This document shows, piece by piece, positions 1 to 5,610 of a DNA stretch of 6,385 bases; within the stretch, counting starts at the first letter, position 1, and every line of letters begins with the position of its first letter. The position numbers were made by a program, and so were the translations under genes. The stretch comes from Acidobacteriota bacterium. Its GTDB lineage: Bacteria > Acidobacteriota > Vicinamibacteria > Vicinamibacterales > 2-12-FULL-66-21. Below the pieces are notes generated by a model. The model saw only the letters and a program-made list of their open reading frames with translations, was not told the origin of the DNA and made no database searches. The stretch lies in contig JACDDJ010000283.1 in assembly GCA_013817065.1 (NCBI GenBank), positions 1-6,385 of the forward strand. The letters are read 5' to 3'.

Positions 1-68
1 AAGCATCCACTGGCAGCGATGAGCGGGTTGCGGATCCGGAGAGAGCCGAGCGAAACCGAAAGGTCCAT
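1..68 (-). CDS. pyrD: Dihydroorotate dehydrogenase B catalytic subunit, N-terminal fragment (runs off left edge)
   Basis: Only the first 22 codons lie in the window, read on the minus strand from an ATG at 68-66. The peptide begins MDLSVSLGSLRIRNPLIAAS and continues GCF. This is the usual N-terminus of class 1B dihydroorotate dehydrogenases: a first beta strand, then the NP(L/V)xxASG segment that leads into the FMN-binding barrel. The family oxidises dihydroorotate to orotate in the cytoplasm and passes the electrons to PyrK. The start lies 2 nt after the pyrK stop codon, so the two subunits should be co-transcribed and translationally coupled; I see no strong Shine-Dalgarno sequence of its own. 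Identification rests on a short peptide plus the adjacent pyrK, which agree well. The catalytic residues are outside the window. Confidence 0.87.
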   Translation of the reverse strand, partial: MDLSVSLGSLRIRNPLIAASGC

Positions 69-70
69 GT

Positions 71-895
71 TCAGTGTGCCAGCGCGTCCCAGACGATCCG
101 GCTGGCGTCGAAGACGGGGCCGTCGATGCAGGATCTCGTGTGATGAGGCGCGCCCGTGGCATCGCGCGCCGGAACAACGCAGCTGTAGCAGCCACCCATG
201 CCGCAGCCCATGACCTGCTCCAGTGAGACGTCGCAGCGACGGCCGTGAAGGGCGGCGACGTCCGCGACCGCGCGCATCATCGGTGTCGGGCCGCACACAT
301 AGAGCCGCACATCCTCCGAGGACTCGAGAGAGGCGAGGCGCGCTTCCAGGGGAACAGTGATGAAGCCGCGTGATCCGCGGCTGCCGTCCTCGGTCGAGTA
401 GACGATCGGCACCCCCAGGCGCTCGAAGATGTCGGCGCAGTGCAGGTCCGCCGCGCGCCGTGCGCCGTAGAAGAGCGTGAGCGGCGTTCGGCGCGCGATC
501 AGCGCTTCCGCGAGTGTCACGAACGGCGCCAGGCCGACACCACCGGCAACCATCCACGCCTGCGCCGGCGCTTCCGCAGGTTCGAACGGCACGCCCAGCG
601 GACCGAGGCACTGCACCCGTGCGCCTGCCTCGAGGTCGTAGAGCAGCCCGGTGCCGGTGCCGATGCGCTTGTTGAGAATCGTGATCCCGCGCGGTGAGCC
701 GTCAGGGTTGCGGAGCACCTCGAAGATCGAGAACGGACGCCGCAGGAGCGGGTCCATCCCGCGCGACGTCTTCAGCATCACGAACTGGCCCGGTCGTGCG
801 GCGGTGGCGATCTCGGGTGCGGCGAGTGCCAGCACGCTGTAGTCTTCCGACAGCCGCGTGTTGCCGATCACCGCGGCGTCGATGTCGACCGGCAT
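71..895 (-). CDS. pyrK: Dihydroorotate dehydrogenase B electron-transfer subunit (FAD/[2Fe-2S])
   Basis: This 274-residue protein has the full PyrK architecture. An N-terminal ferredoxin-reductase-like FAD domain carries the flavin motif RRPFSI (residues 52-57). An NAD-binding domain has GGVGLAP (118-124) and YVCGPTPMM (199-207). A C-terminal [2Fe-2S] cluster site has Cys231, Cys236, Cys239 and Cys256 in the expected C-x4-C-x2-C-xn-C order. The family carries electrons from the FMN of PyrD through Fe-S and FAD to NAD+, in a cytoplasmic heterotetramer. I chose the ATG at 895 because the family-like sequence begins right after it; an in-frame ATG at 976 would add 27 arginine-rich residues lying inside the opposing gene. 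pyrD follows after 2 nt. No clear Shine-Dalgarno sequence precedes the start, and a TATACT hexamer ends 7 nt upstream, so the mRNA may be nearly leaderless. Confidence 0.95.
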   Translation of the reverse strand: MPVDIDAAVIGNTRLSEDYSVLALAAPEIATAARPGQFVMLKTSRGMDPLLRRPFSIFEVLRNPDGSPRGITILNKRIGTGTGLLYDLEAGARVQCLGPLGVPFEPAEAPAQAWMVAGGVGLAPFVTLAEALIARRTPLTLFYGARRAADLHCADIFERLGVPIVYSTEDGSRGSRGFITVPLEARLASLESSEDVRLYVCGPTPMMRAVADVAALHGRRCDVSLEQVMGCGMGGCYSCVVPARDATGAPHHTRSCIDGPVFDASRIVWDALAH

Positions 896-918
896 AGAGC
901 GAAGTATACACTTGCGCC
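896..918. promoter_or_regulatory. 23-bp divergent intergenic region with a near-palindromic candidate -10 element
   Basis: This is all the DNA between the start codons of pyrK (minus) and the phosphatase-like gene (plus). At 902-913 is AAGTATACACTT, a 12-bp palindrome except for one symmetric pair of mismatches, centred near GTATAC. On the minus strand it reads TATACT (908-903), a 5/6 match to the bacterial -10 consensus, which would start transcription at about the pyrK ATG. On the plus strand TATACA (905-910) is a weaker match that would start transcription near the ATG at 919. I find no good -35 hexamer for either direction. It may be an overlapping pair of promoters giving leaderless mRNAs, or an operator. 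The sequence pattern is seen; the function is inferred. Confidence 0.4.
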
Positions 919-2658
919 ATGCGGTACCTCCGCATGCTGACCAACGCGTTGCTCGCCGGCGCGTTCGGTGCGGCATACCTCACGATCATCGTCCTGCAGC
1001 TGAATCCGGAAGTGCCGCTGCTGTCCGCCACGCCGTGGTGGTGGTTCCTCACGCTCGGAATGCTGTACGGCGTGCACTTCGCCGTGATCTTCTACGTGTT
1101 CCTCGTCGTTCGCGAGTTCGTCGCGATGGACACGTTCTCGCCAGGCTGGGTGAGCGTCAGGCTGCTCGCGTGGCTGGGTGCGGCGCTGTCGGCCGGCGCC
1201 GCGATGCTGATGTGGTTCAACGTGCGCGGCTTTGCACTGGCGCTCGGCGAGCTTGCGGCGTGGCGCATGACCGCGGGTGCCGTCGCCGCGACTGCCTCCG
1301 CGATCGTGCTGCTCGCAATTGCGGCAGCTCACTACTCGTTCGGACGACGCGGCAGCCGGGTCGGGGCGTCATTGTTTGCCATTGCGGTGATTGCTTCGAT
1401 GGCGCTGCCGATTGCGGCGCGCGGGCGAGGCACCGCCGCTCGCGAGCACGTGCCGTGGACGACGCGGCCTCTGGTCGCCGAGCTGTCGGCAGGAGAGCCA
1501 CGCGTCACCGTGCTGATGCTCGACGGCGCATCGCTGGCGCACATCTGGCCCCGCGCCGCCGAAGGCCGGCTGCCGAACTTCAGCCGCCTGCTGGACGGCG
1601 GCGCGGCGATGGATCTGGCGACCATTCGTCCAACCCAGCCCGACCCGGTGTGGACGGCCGTGGCGACCGGCATGTACCCGGCCGGCAACGGCGTCCGATC
1701 CGCGGCACGTTACTACGCGCGCGGCGACGGGCGCGGCATCAACCTGCTCGCTGACCATTCGCTTTCGCATGCGCTCGTGCATCTCGGCTTCGTGAAGGAT
1801 GCGCCACTGACGTCGGCCGCATGGGGCGCCCGGCCGCTCTGGGGAATCCTCTCGGACCAGGGCATGGCATCGGCCATCGTCCGCTGGCCGCTGACGCATC
1901 CGGCGAATCCATCTACCGGTGTGATCGTGAGCGATCGGTTGCACCAGGCCGTGGATTCGATCACGGAGTATGACCGTGCCGCACATCCAGCCTGGGTACT
2001 CCCAGCAGTGCAACCAGTGATCGACGGTGCGCCGGGATCAACGAGTGGCGCAGCCTACGAAGCCGGGTTTACCACCGGCAGTCCAGAGGACGTCGCGCTC
2101 CAGCGAGATCAGCTTTACGCGGGCGTGTCGCGCAAGCTCCGCGATGCGGAAAGCTCCCGTCTGTCTGCCGTCCGTTACACCGGCCTCGACACCGTCGGCC
2201 ATTACTACCTCCAATATGCGCAACCGGTACCGCCGAGAGGTGTTCCCGAAGAGGAGCGGCGCAGGTTGGCGCAGATCGTGGACCGCTACTACGCCTTCAT
2301 CGACGCCGAGATCGGCGCCGCGCTTGCCGGAATGGCGAAGGATGATCTGCTCCTGGTCATCTCGGGTTTCGGGATGGAGTCGACCGGCGTTGCGAAGCGA
2401 TGGCTGGCGCGTGTCATCGGGGACGCGGACTTCAGCGGCACCCACGAACGCGCTCCGGATGGCTTCATGCTGGCGTACGGCACCGCCGTCCAGCCCGGAC
2501 GTCCGCAGCGCGGCTCCATCGTCGACGTTACACCGACGCTGTTGTATTTCTTCGGCCTGCCGGTGGCGCGAGACATGGACGGCTTCGCCAGGGCCGATCT
2601 TTTCACCCCCGAGTTCAGCTCGGTCCGGCCGGTGTCCTTCGTCCCAAGCTATCGCTAA
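919..2658 (+). CDS. Membrane-anchored alkaline-phosphatase-superfamily protein (type I phosphodiesterase-like) with altered active site
   Basis: This is a 579-residue protein. Five hydrophobic helices (about 10-28, 42-64, 80-100, 118-138 and 149-167) are followed by a large soluble domain. The positive N-terminus (MRYLR) and odd helix number put that domain outside the cytoplasmic membrane. The domain shows the superfamily skeleton: VTVLMLDGAS with metal-ligand-like Asp202, PVWTAVATG (243-251), TGLDTVGH (421-428, Asp424 and His428), and GTHERAPDG (507-515, His509). Two usual elements look replaced. The Ser/Thr nucleophile normally nine residues before the TG pair aligns with Pro241 (Thr239 and Thr246 are nearby), and the usual SDHG motif reads SGFGM (482-486). 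It may be a divergent hydrolase or transferase, or a pseudoenzyme; the substrate cannot be told. The ATG at 919 has no Shine-Dalgarno sequence and 23 bp separate it from divergent pyrK. No link to pyrimidine synthesis is visible beyond position. Confidence 0.75.
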   Translation: MRYLRMLTNALLAGAFGAAYLTIIVLQLNPEVPLLSATPWWWFLTLGMLYGVHFAVIFYVFLVVREFVAMDTFSPGWVSVRLLAWLGAALSAGAAMLMWFNVRGFALALGELAAWRMTAGAVAATASAIVLLAIAAAHYSFGRRGSRVGASLFAIAVIASMALPIAARGRGTAAREHVPWTTRPLVAELSAGEPRVTVLMLDGASLAHIWPRAAEGRLPNFSRLLDGGAAMDLATIRPTQPDPVWTAVATGMYPAGNGVRSAARYYARGDGRGINLLADHSLSHALVHLGFVKDAPLTSAAWGARPLWGILSDQGMASAIVRWPLTHPANPSTGVIVSDRLHQAVDSITEYDRAAHPAWVLPAVQPVIDGAPGSTSGAAYEAGFTTGSPEDVALQRDQLYAGVSRKLRDAESSRLSAVRYTGLDTVGHYYLQYAQPVPPRGVPEEERRRLAQIVDRYYAFIDAEIGAALAGMAKDDLLLVISGFGMESTGVAKRWLARVIGDADFSGTHERAPDGFMLAYGTAVQPGRPQRGSIVDVTPTLLYFFGLPVARDMDGFARADLFTPEFSSVRPVSFVPSYR

Positions 2659-2704
2659 TCGCCAATTTCAAACTTCACACCTCACACCGCAATCGTCAAT
2701 TCAG

Positions 2705-2713
2705 TGTTAGCAT
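2705..2713 (+). promoter_or_regulatory. Candidate extended -10 promoter for the pyrRBCE operon
   Basis: TGTTAGCAT fits the extended -10 pattern TGnTATAAT, with 4/6 in the hexamer (TAGCAT, 2708-2713). Initiation 6-7 nt downstream would fall at about 2719-2720, immediately before the predicted PyrR-binding hairpin, so the hairpin would form the 5' end of the mRNA. No convincing -35 hexamer lies 16-18 bp upstream. The rest of 2659-2704 is comparatively AT-rich and non-coding, with a small direct repeat of CACACC but no hairpin plus T-run, so I see no terminator for the upstream gene. Read-through from that gene remains possible. Confidence 0.35.
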
Positions 2714-2720
2714 CCCTTGG

Positions 2721-2753
2721 CTCTTTAACCCGGCCCTGCGAGGCCGAGAAGAG
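2721..2753 (+). promoter_or_regulatory. PyrR-binding RNA hairpin in the pyrR leader
   Basis: CGGCC (2731-2735) and GGCCG (2742-2746) form a perfect 5-bp stem closing the hexaloop CTGCGA (2736-2741). Known PyrR binding loops carry the consensus ARUCCNGNGAGGYU with a CNGNGA hexaloop. Here the loop matches exactly, and 11 of the 14 consensus positions agree (counting N as matched). A lower stem of CTCTT (2721-2725) with AAGAG (2749-2753) extends it across an asymmetric internal loop (5 nt against 2 nt). The element is 34 nt upstream of pyrR, the expected place. UMP- or UTP-bound PyrR should stabilise it. No U-run terminator follows, which favours translational repression over attenuation. Structure was derived by eye, not by folding energy. 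Confidence 0.75.
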
Positions 2754-2760
2754 GTGTTTG

Positions 2761-2799
2761 ATGACAGCTGCCTCACAGAGGTATCCATGCCCCAGGTGA
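2761..2799 (+). CDS. Possible 12-residue leader peptide overlapping the pyrR start
   Basis: An ATG at 2761 follows AAGAGG (2749-2754) with 6-nt spacing and opens a frame encoding MTAASQRYPCPR. It ends at TGA 2797-2799, inside the beginning of pyrR and in a different frame. Its ribosome-binding site lies in the 3' arm of the PyrR-binding hairpin's lower stem, so PyrR binding would hide it. The TGA overlaps an in-frame pyrR ATG at 2799 (TGATG), a classic re-initiation arrangement. Translation of so short a frame cannot be shown from sequence, and it may be chance. Confidence 0.35.
   Translation: MTAASQRYPCPR
2769..2783 (+). promoter_or_regulatory. Small hairpin masking the pyrR ribosome-binding site, with a competing upstream pairing
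   Basis: TGCCTC (2769-2774), loop ACA, and GAGGTA (2778-2783) can form a 6-bp hairpin with one G-U pair. It covers the pyrR Shine-Dalgarno sequence AGAGGT (2777-2782), which sits 4 nt before the ATG at 2787. The same TGCCTC can instead pair with GAGGTG at 2751-2756, which overlaps the 3' arm of the PyrR-binding hairpin. The two pairings exclude each other: forming the PyrR hairpin would free TGCCTC to mask the pyrR site. The pairing options are visible; the switch is inferred, and the stems are short. Confidence 0.4.
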
Positions 2800-3323
2800 T
2801 GGATGCCGACCGCATGTCTCGCGCACTGACGCGCATCGCTCACGAAATCCTCGAACGCAATCGTGGCCTCGACGAAATTGCTCTCGTCGGCATCCGCACG
2901 CGCGGCGTGCCGATCGCAAAGCGCCTCGCCCGCTCGCTCAAAGAGATCAATGGTGACGAGGTGCCGACCGGTGCGCTCGATATCACGCTCTATCGTGATG
3001 ACCTGATGCGACTGCCGGTCGGGCCGCAGCCGGTCGTCCGCCGGACCGAGATCCCGTTCTCCATCGACGACCGCAAGATCCTGCTCGTGGACGACGTTCT
3101 CTATACCGGCCGGACGATACGTGCGGCGCTGGACGCGTTGATCGATTTCGGCCGTCCCCGCGCCATCCAGCTCGTCGTGATGGTCGACCGTGGTCACCGG
3201 GAGCTGCCGATCCGGGCGGATTTCGTCGGCAAGAACCTGCCGACATCCGCCCGCCAGAGCGTCCAGGTCCGGTTGCAGGAGATCGACGGCGCAGACGAAG
3301 TCGTCATCGAGGGGGAACCATGA
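2787..3323 (+). CDS. pyrR: PyrR, bifunctional pyr operon RNA-binding regulator / uracil phosphoribosyltransferase
   Basis: The 178-residue length is normal for PyrR. Conserved family segments run end to end: RALTRIAHEILE (12-23), VGIRTRGVPIAKRLA (34-48), DITLYRDDL, the PRPP-binding motif ILLVDDVLYTGRT (98-110), and DRGHRELPIRADFVGKN followed by PTS. The family binds pyr mRNA leader hairpins in response to UMP/UTP and usually has some uracil phosphoribosyltransferase activity (uracil + PRPP to UMP). All residues of the PRPP loop look intact. It is first in the operon and preceded by its own predicted target hairpin, implying autoregulation. I chose ATG 2787 because AGAGGT lies 4 nt upstream and the extra residues match the length of other PyrR N-termini; ATG 2799 (Met5) is the alternative. 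Its stop overlaps the pyrB start by 4 nt. Confidence 0.96.
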   Translation: MPQVMDADRMSRALTRIAHEILERNRGLDEIALVGIRTRGVPIAKRLARSLKEINGDEVPTGALDITLYRDDLMRLPVGPQPVVRRTEIPFSIDDRKILLVDDVLYTGRTIRAALDALIDFGRPRAIQLVVMVDRGHRELPIRADFVGKNLPTSARQSVQVRLQEIDGADEVVIEGEP

Positions 3324-4309
3324 CGGCCATCCCCGGCGATCGATTGGCCGAGGTCGCCGCTTCGGCACCTGTGACGCTGCGATCCCGTCACCTGCTTGGC
3401 ATCGATGGGCTCGACGCTGGCGAGATCCAGTTGATCCTGGACACCGCCGAGGCGATGAAGGAGATCGGCACCCGCTCGGTGAAGAAGGTGCCGACGCTGC
3501 GCGGACGGACGGTCGTGAACCTGTTCTTCGAGCCGAGCACGCGCACGCGGACGTCCTTCGAGGTCGCTGAGAAGCGTCTCAGCGCCGACACGCTCAGCAT
3601 CGCCACGGCGATGTCGAGCGTCACCAAGGGGGAGTCGCTCCTCGACACCGTCCGCAACATCGAAGCGATGGCCCCCGACATGATCGTGATCCGGCACGCC
3701 TCGTCCGGCGCCCCGCACCTGCTCGCGCGGATGTGCCGCTCGACGATCGTCAATGCTGGCGACGGCATGCACGAGCATCCGACCCAGGCGCTGCTCGACG
3801 CGTTCACGATCCGGGCCCATAAGAAGCGCCTCGCCGGTCTGAAGATCGCGATCGTCGGGGATCTGCTTCACAGCCGCGTGCTTCGTTCGAACCTGCTGCT
3901 GCTCAGGACGATGGGGGCGGAGGTCTGGACCTGTGGTCCGGCAACGCTGATTCCGGCCGGGCTCGATCGACTTGGCCCCAGGATCACGACGTCGATCGAC
4001 GAAGCCGTCGACGGCGCCGACGTCGTGATGATGCTGCGCATCCAGCAGGAGCGGATGCACGGGCACTTCTTCCCGTCGGTGCGGGAGTACTTCTCGCTGT
4101 TCGGGCTCACGCGCGAGCGTCTCCGCCGCGCCGCGGGCGACGTCATCGTCATGCATCCCGGGCCCATGAACCGCGGGGTGGAGATCGACTCCGAAGTCGC
4201 CGATGGTGCGAACTCGGTGATTCTGGAACAGGTCTCAAACGGCGTCGCCATCCGGATGGCAGTGCTGTATCTGCTGGCCGGGCGCGACACGCCCGGCAGT
4301 GAAGGATGA
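3320..4309 (+). CDS. pyrB: Aspartate carbamoyltransferase catalytic subunit
   Basis: This 329-residue protein catalyses carbamoyl phosphate + L-aspartate to carbamoyl-aspartate, the committed step of the pathway, in the cytoplasm. The carbamoyl-phosphate motif FFEPSTRTRTSFE is at 69-81, and the catalytic lysine of the mobile loop is Lys103 in SSVTKGESL. GDGMHEHPTQALLD joins the two domains. LRIQQERM and HPGPMNRGVEI form the aspartate-binding side. HPTQ and the serine and arginines of STRT are all intact, so it should be active. It has about 20 N-terminal residues more than short PyrB forms, but GAGGGGG just ahead of the ATG and the ATGA overlap with pyrR support this start. No pyrI regulatory gene follows, as expected for a PyrR-controlled operon. 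The neighbouring pyrC is a full-length HxH-type protein rather than the inactive PyrC' of class A complexes. Confidence 0.97.
   Translation: MTAIPGDRLAEVAASAPVTLRSRHLLGIDGLDAGEIQLILDTAEAMKEIGTRSVKKVPTLRGRTVVNLFFEPSTRTRTSFEVAEKRLSADTLSIATAMSSVTKGESLLDTVRNIEAMAPDMIVIRHASSGAPHLLARMCRSTIVNAGDGMHEHPTQALLDAFTIRAHKKRLAGLKIAIVGDLLHSRVLRSNLLLLRTMGAEVWTCGPATLIPAGLDRLGPRITTSIDEAVDGADVVMMLRIQQERMHGHFFPSVREYFSLFGLTRERLRRAAGDVIVMHPGPMNRGVEIDSEVADGANSVILEQVSNGVAIRMAVLYLLAGRDTPGSEG
4274..4299 (+). repeat. GC-only inverted repeat at the pyrB/pyrC junction
   Basis: GCCGGGCG (4277-4284) and CGCCCGGC (4290-4297) form a perfect 8-bp stem with a 5-nt loop CGACA. With one bulged G, two further pairs (C4274-G4299, T4275-A4298) can form. 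It codes for the last residues of PyrB and ends 6 nt before the pyrC ATG, directly ahead of its GAAGGA ribosome-binding sequence. There is no T-run, so it is not an intrinsic terminator. It could tune pyrC translation or be a codon-bias accident in GC-rich DNA. Confidence 0.45.
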
Positions 4310-5604
4310 GCGTGGCGACGAGATTGATTGTGAAGGGCGGCCGCGTGGTCGACCCGGCGACCGGAACTGACGGCATGTTCGACGTCCTGATCGAGGATGG
4401 CCTGATCCGCCGGGTCGGGAAAGATCTGCCCATCGATGGCGCCGAGATTTACGAGGTGCCGCGCGGGGGAGTGGTGGCGCCCGGTCTGATCGACATCCAC
4501 GTCCACTTGCGTGAACCCGGCCAGGAGCACAAAGAGACCATTGCCACCGGCACTGCGTCGGCCGTGGCCGGCGGCTTCACCGCCGTGGCCTGCATGCCGA
4601 ACACCACGCCGGTGAACGATCATGCCGGCATCACGCAGTTCATCCTGAAGAAGGCGTCGGAGGCCGGGCTCGCGCGCGTCTATCCAATCGGAGCGGTGTC
4701 GCTCGGACAGAAGGGCGATCAGCTCGCCGAGCTCGGTGAGCAGAAGGCCGCCGGCTGCGTGGCCTTCACAGACGACGGGCATCCGGTGACGACCGCGCTG
4801 CTGATGCGTCGAGCGCTCGAGTACGCGGGGATGCTGGGCGTGCCGATCATCGATCACTGCGAAGATCCGTCCCTGAAGGGCGACGGCGTTGCGCACGAGG
4901 GCTACTACGCCTCGGCGCTCGGTCTGCGCGGTATCCCGGGAGTGGCCGAGTCGCTGATGGTCGAGCGTGACGTCTCGCTGGCCGAGCTCACCGGGGCACA
5001 CGTGCATATCGCGCACATGAGCGCGCGCCAGTCCATTCGCGCCGTCCGCTGGGGCAAGGATCGCGGCGTCCGCGTCACCTGCGAGGTGGCGCCGCATCAC
5101 TTCACCTTGACCGACGAGGCACTCGAGGCGCCGATCAAGTACGACACCAACCTGAAAATGAACCCGCCGCTGCGCGAGGCGGCCGATCGGGACGCCATGC
5201 TCGACGGCATCATCGACGGCACCGTGGACCTCATTGCGACCGATCACGCTCCTCACCACGCCGACGAAAAGATGGTCGAGTTCGATCGCGCACCCTTCGG
5301 CATCGTCGGGCTCGAGACAGCAGTACCGATCGTGTTCGACCGGCTGGTTCACACCGGCAAGATCAGCCTGCCGAGAATGATTTCGCTGCTGTCGACGAAC
5401 CCCGCCGCGGTGATGCACCTGCCGGGCGGGACGCTGGCAGAAGGCGCGCCGGGTGACGTCACCGTGCTGGCCCCCGACCTGTCCGTAACCGTGGGTGCGG
5501 CGGCCCTGCGTTCGAAGTCGAAGAACACACCGTTCGACGGCTGGACCTTCCGAGGTGGCGTTGCCGCGACGATCGTGGCCGGCCGCATCGTTTACCGCGC
5601 CTGA
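4306..5604 (+). CDS. pyrC: Dihydroorotase, type I
   Basis: This 432-residue protein of the amidohydrolase superfamily catalyses the reversible cyclisation of carbamoyl-aspartate to dihydroorotate. The metal-binding motif DIHVHLREPG is at 63-72 (His65, His67; Arg69 binds substrate). PNTTP follows, then TDDGHPV (Asp156/Asp157 region, where type I enzymes use Asp as bridging ligand), IDHCED (His184) and HIAHMS (His234/His237). The catalytic ATDHAPHH segment has Asp313. All key residues are present and the length is normal for the family, so this is an active enzyme rather than the degenerate PyrC' seen beside some PyrB proteins. The ATG overlaps the pyrB stop in ATGA. Because GAAGGA directly abuts this ATG, an in-frame GTG at 4312 is a possible alternative start. 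The pyrE-like gene begins 6 nt after the stop. Confidence 0.96.
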   Translation: MSVATRLIVKGGRVVDPATGTDGMFDVLIEDGLIRRVGKDLPIDGAEIYEVPRGGVVAPGLIDIHVHLREPGQEHKETIATGTASAVAGGFTAVACMPNTTPVNDHAGITQFILKKASEAGLARVYPIGAVSLGQKGDQLAELGEQKAAGCVAFTDDGHPVTTALLMRRALEYAGMLGVPIIDHCEDPSLKGDGVAHEGYYASALGLRGIPGVAESLMVERDVSLAELTGAHVHIAHMSARQSIRAVRWGKDRGVRVTCEVAPHHFTLTDEALEAPIKYDTNLKMNPPLREAADRDAMLDGIIDGTVDLIATDHAPHHADEKMVEFDRAPFGIVGLETAVPIVFDRLVHTGKISLPRMISLLSTNPAAVMHLPGGTLAEGAPGDVTVLAPDLSVTVGAAALRSKSKNTPFDGWTFRGGVAATIVAGRIVYRA

Positions 5605-5610
5605 GGGGCC

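Noticed and set aside
896..976. N-terminal extension of pyrK to an upstream ATG at 976
   Set aside because: It adds 27 residues such as MPHRTRRRATRW that have no counterpart in PyrK and would overlap the start of the divergent gene.
858..1754. Long plus-strand open frame of 298 codons overlapping the phosphatase-like gene
   Set aside because: The peptide is arginine/alanine-rich shadow coding typical of an alternate frame in GC-rich DNA, with no recognisable motif. The frame starting at 919 has clear membrane helices and superfamily motifs.
2659..2720. Intrinsic terminator for the phosphatase-like gene
   Set aside because: No stem-loop followed by a T-run is visible in the gap. The only strong hairpin there (2731-2746) matches the PyrR loop and is followed by AGAAGAGG, not Ts.
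2754..2786. Bacillus-type transcription attenuator after the PyrR hairpin
   Set aside because: The short stems in this stretch lack a U-run, and there is too little room for a terminator before the pyrR ATG.
5452..5463. Perfect 12-bp palindrome GGTGACGTCACC within pyrC
   Set aside because: It encodes the conserved Gly-Asp-Val-Thr stretch near the end of dihydroorotases and is in mid-gene. It is best explained by coding constraint and chance in GC-rich DNA.
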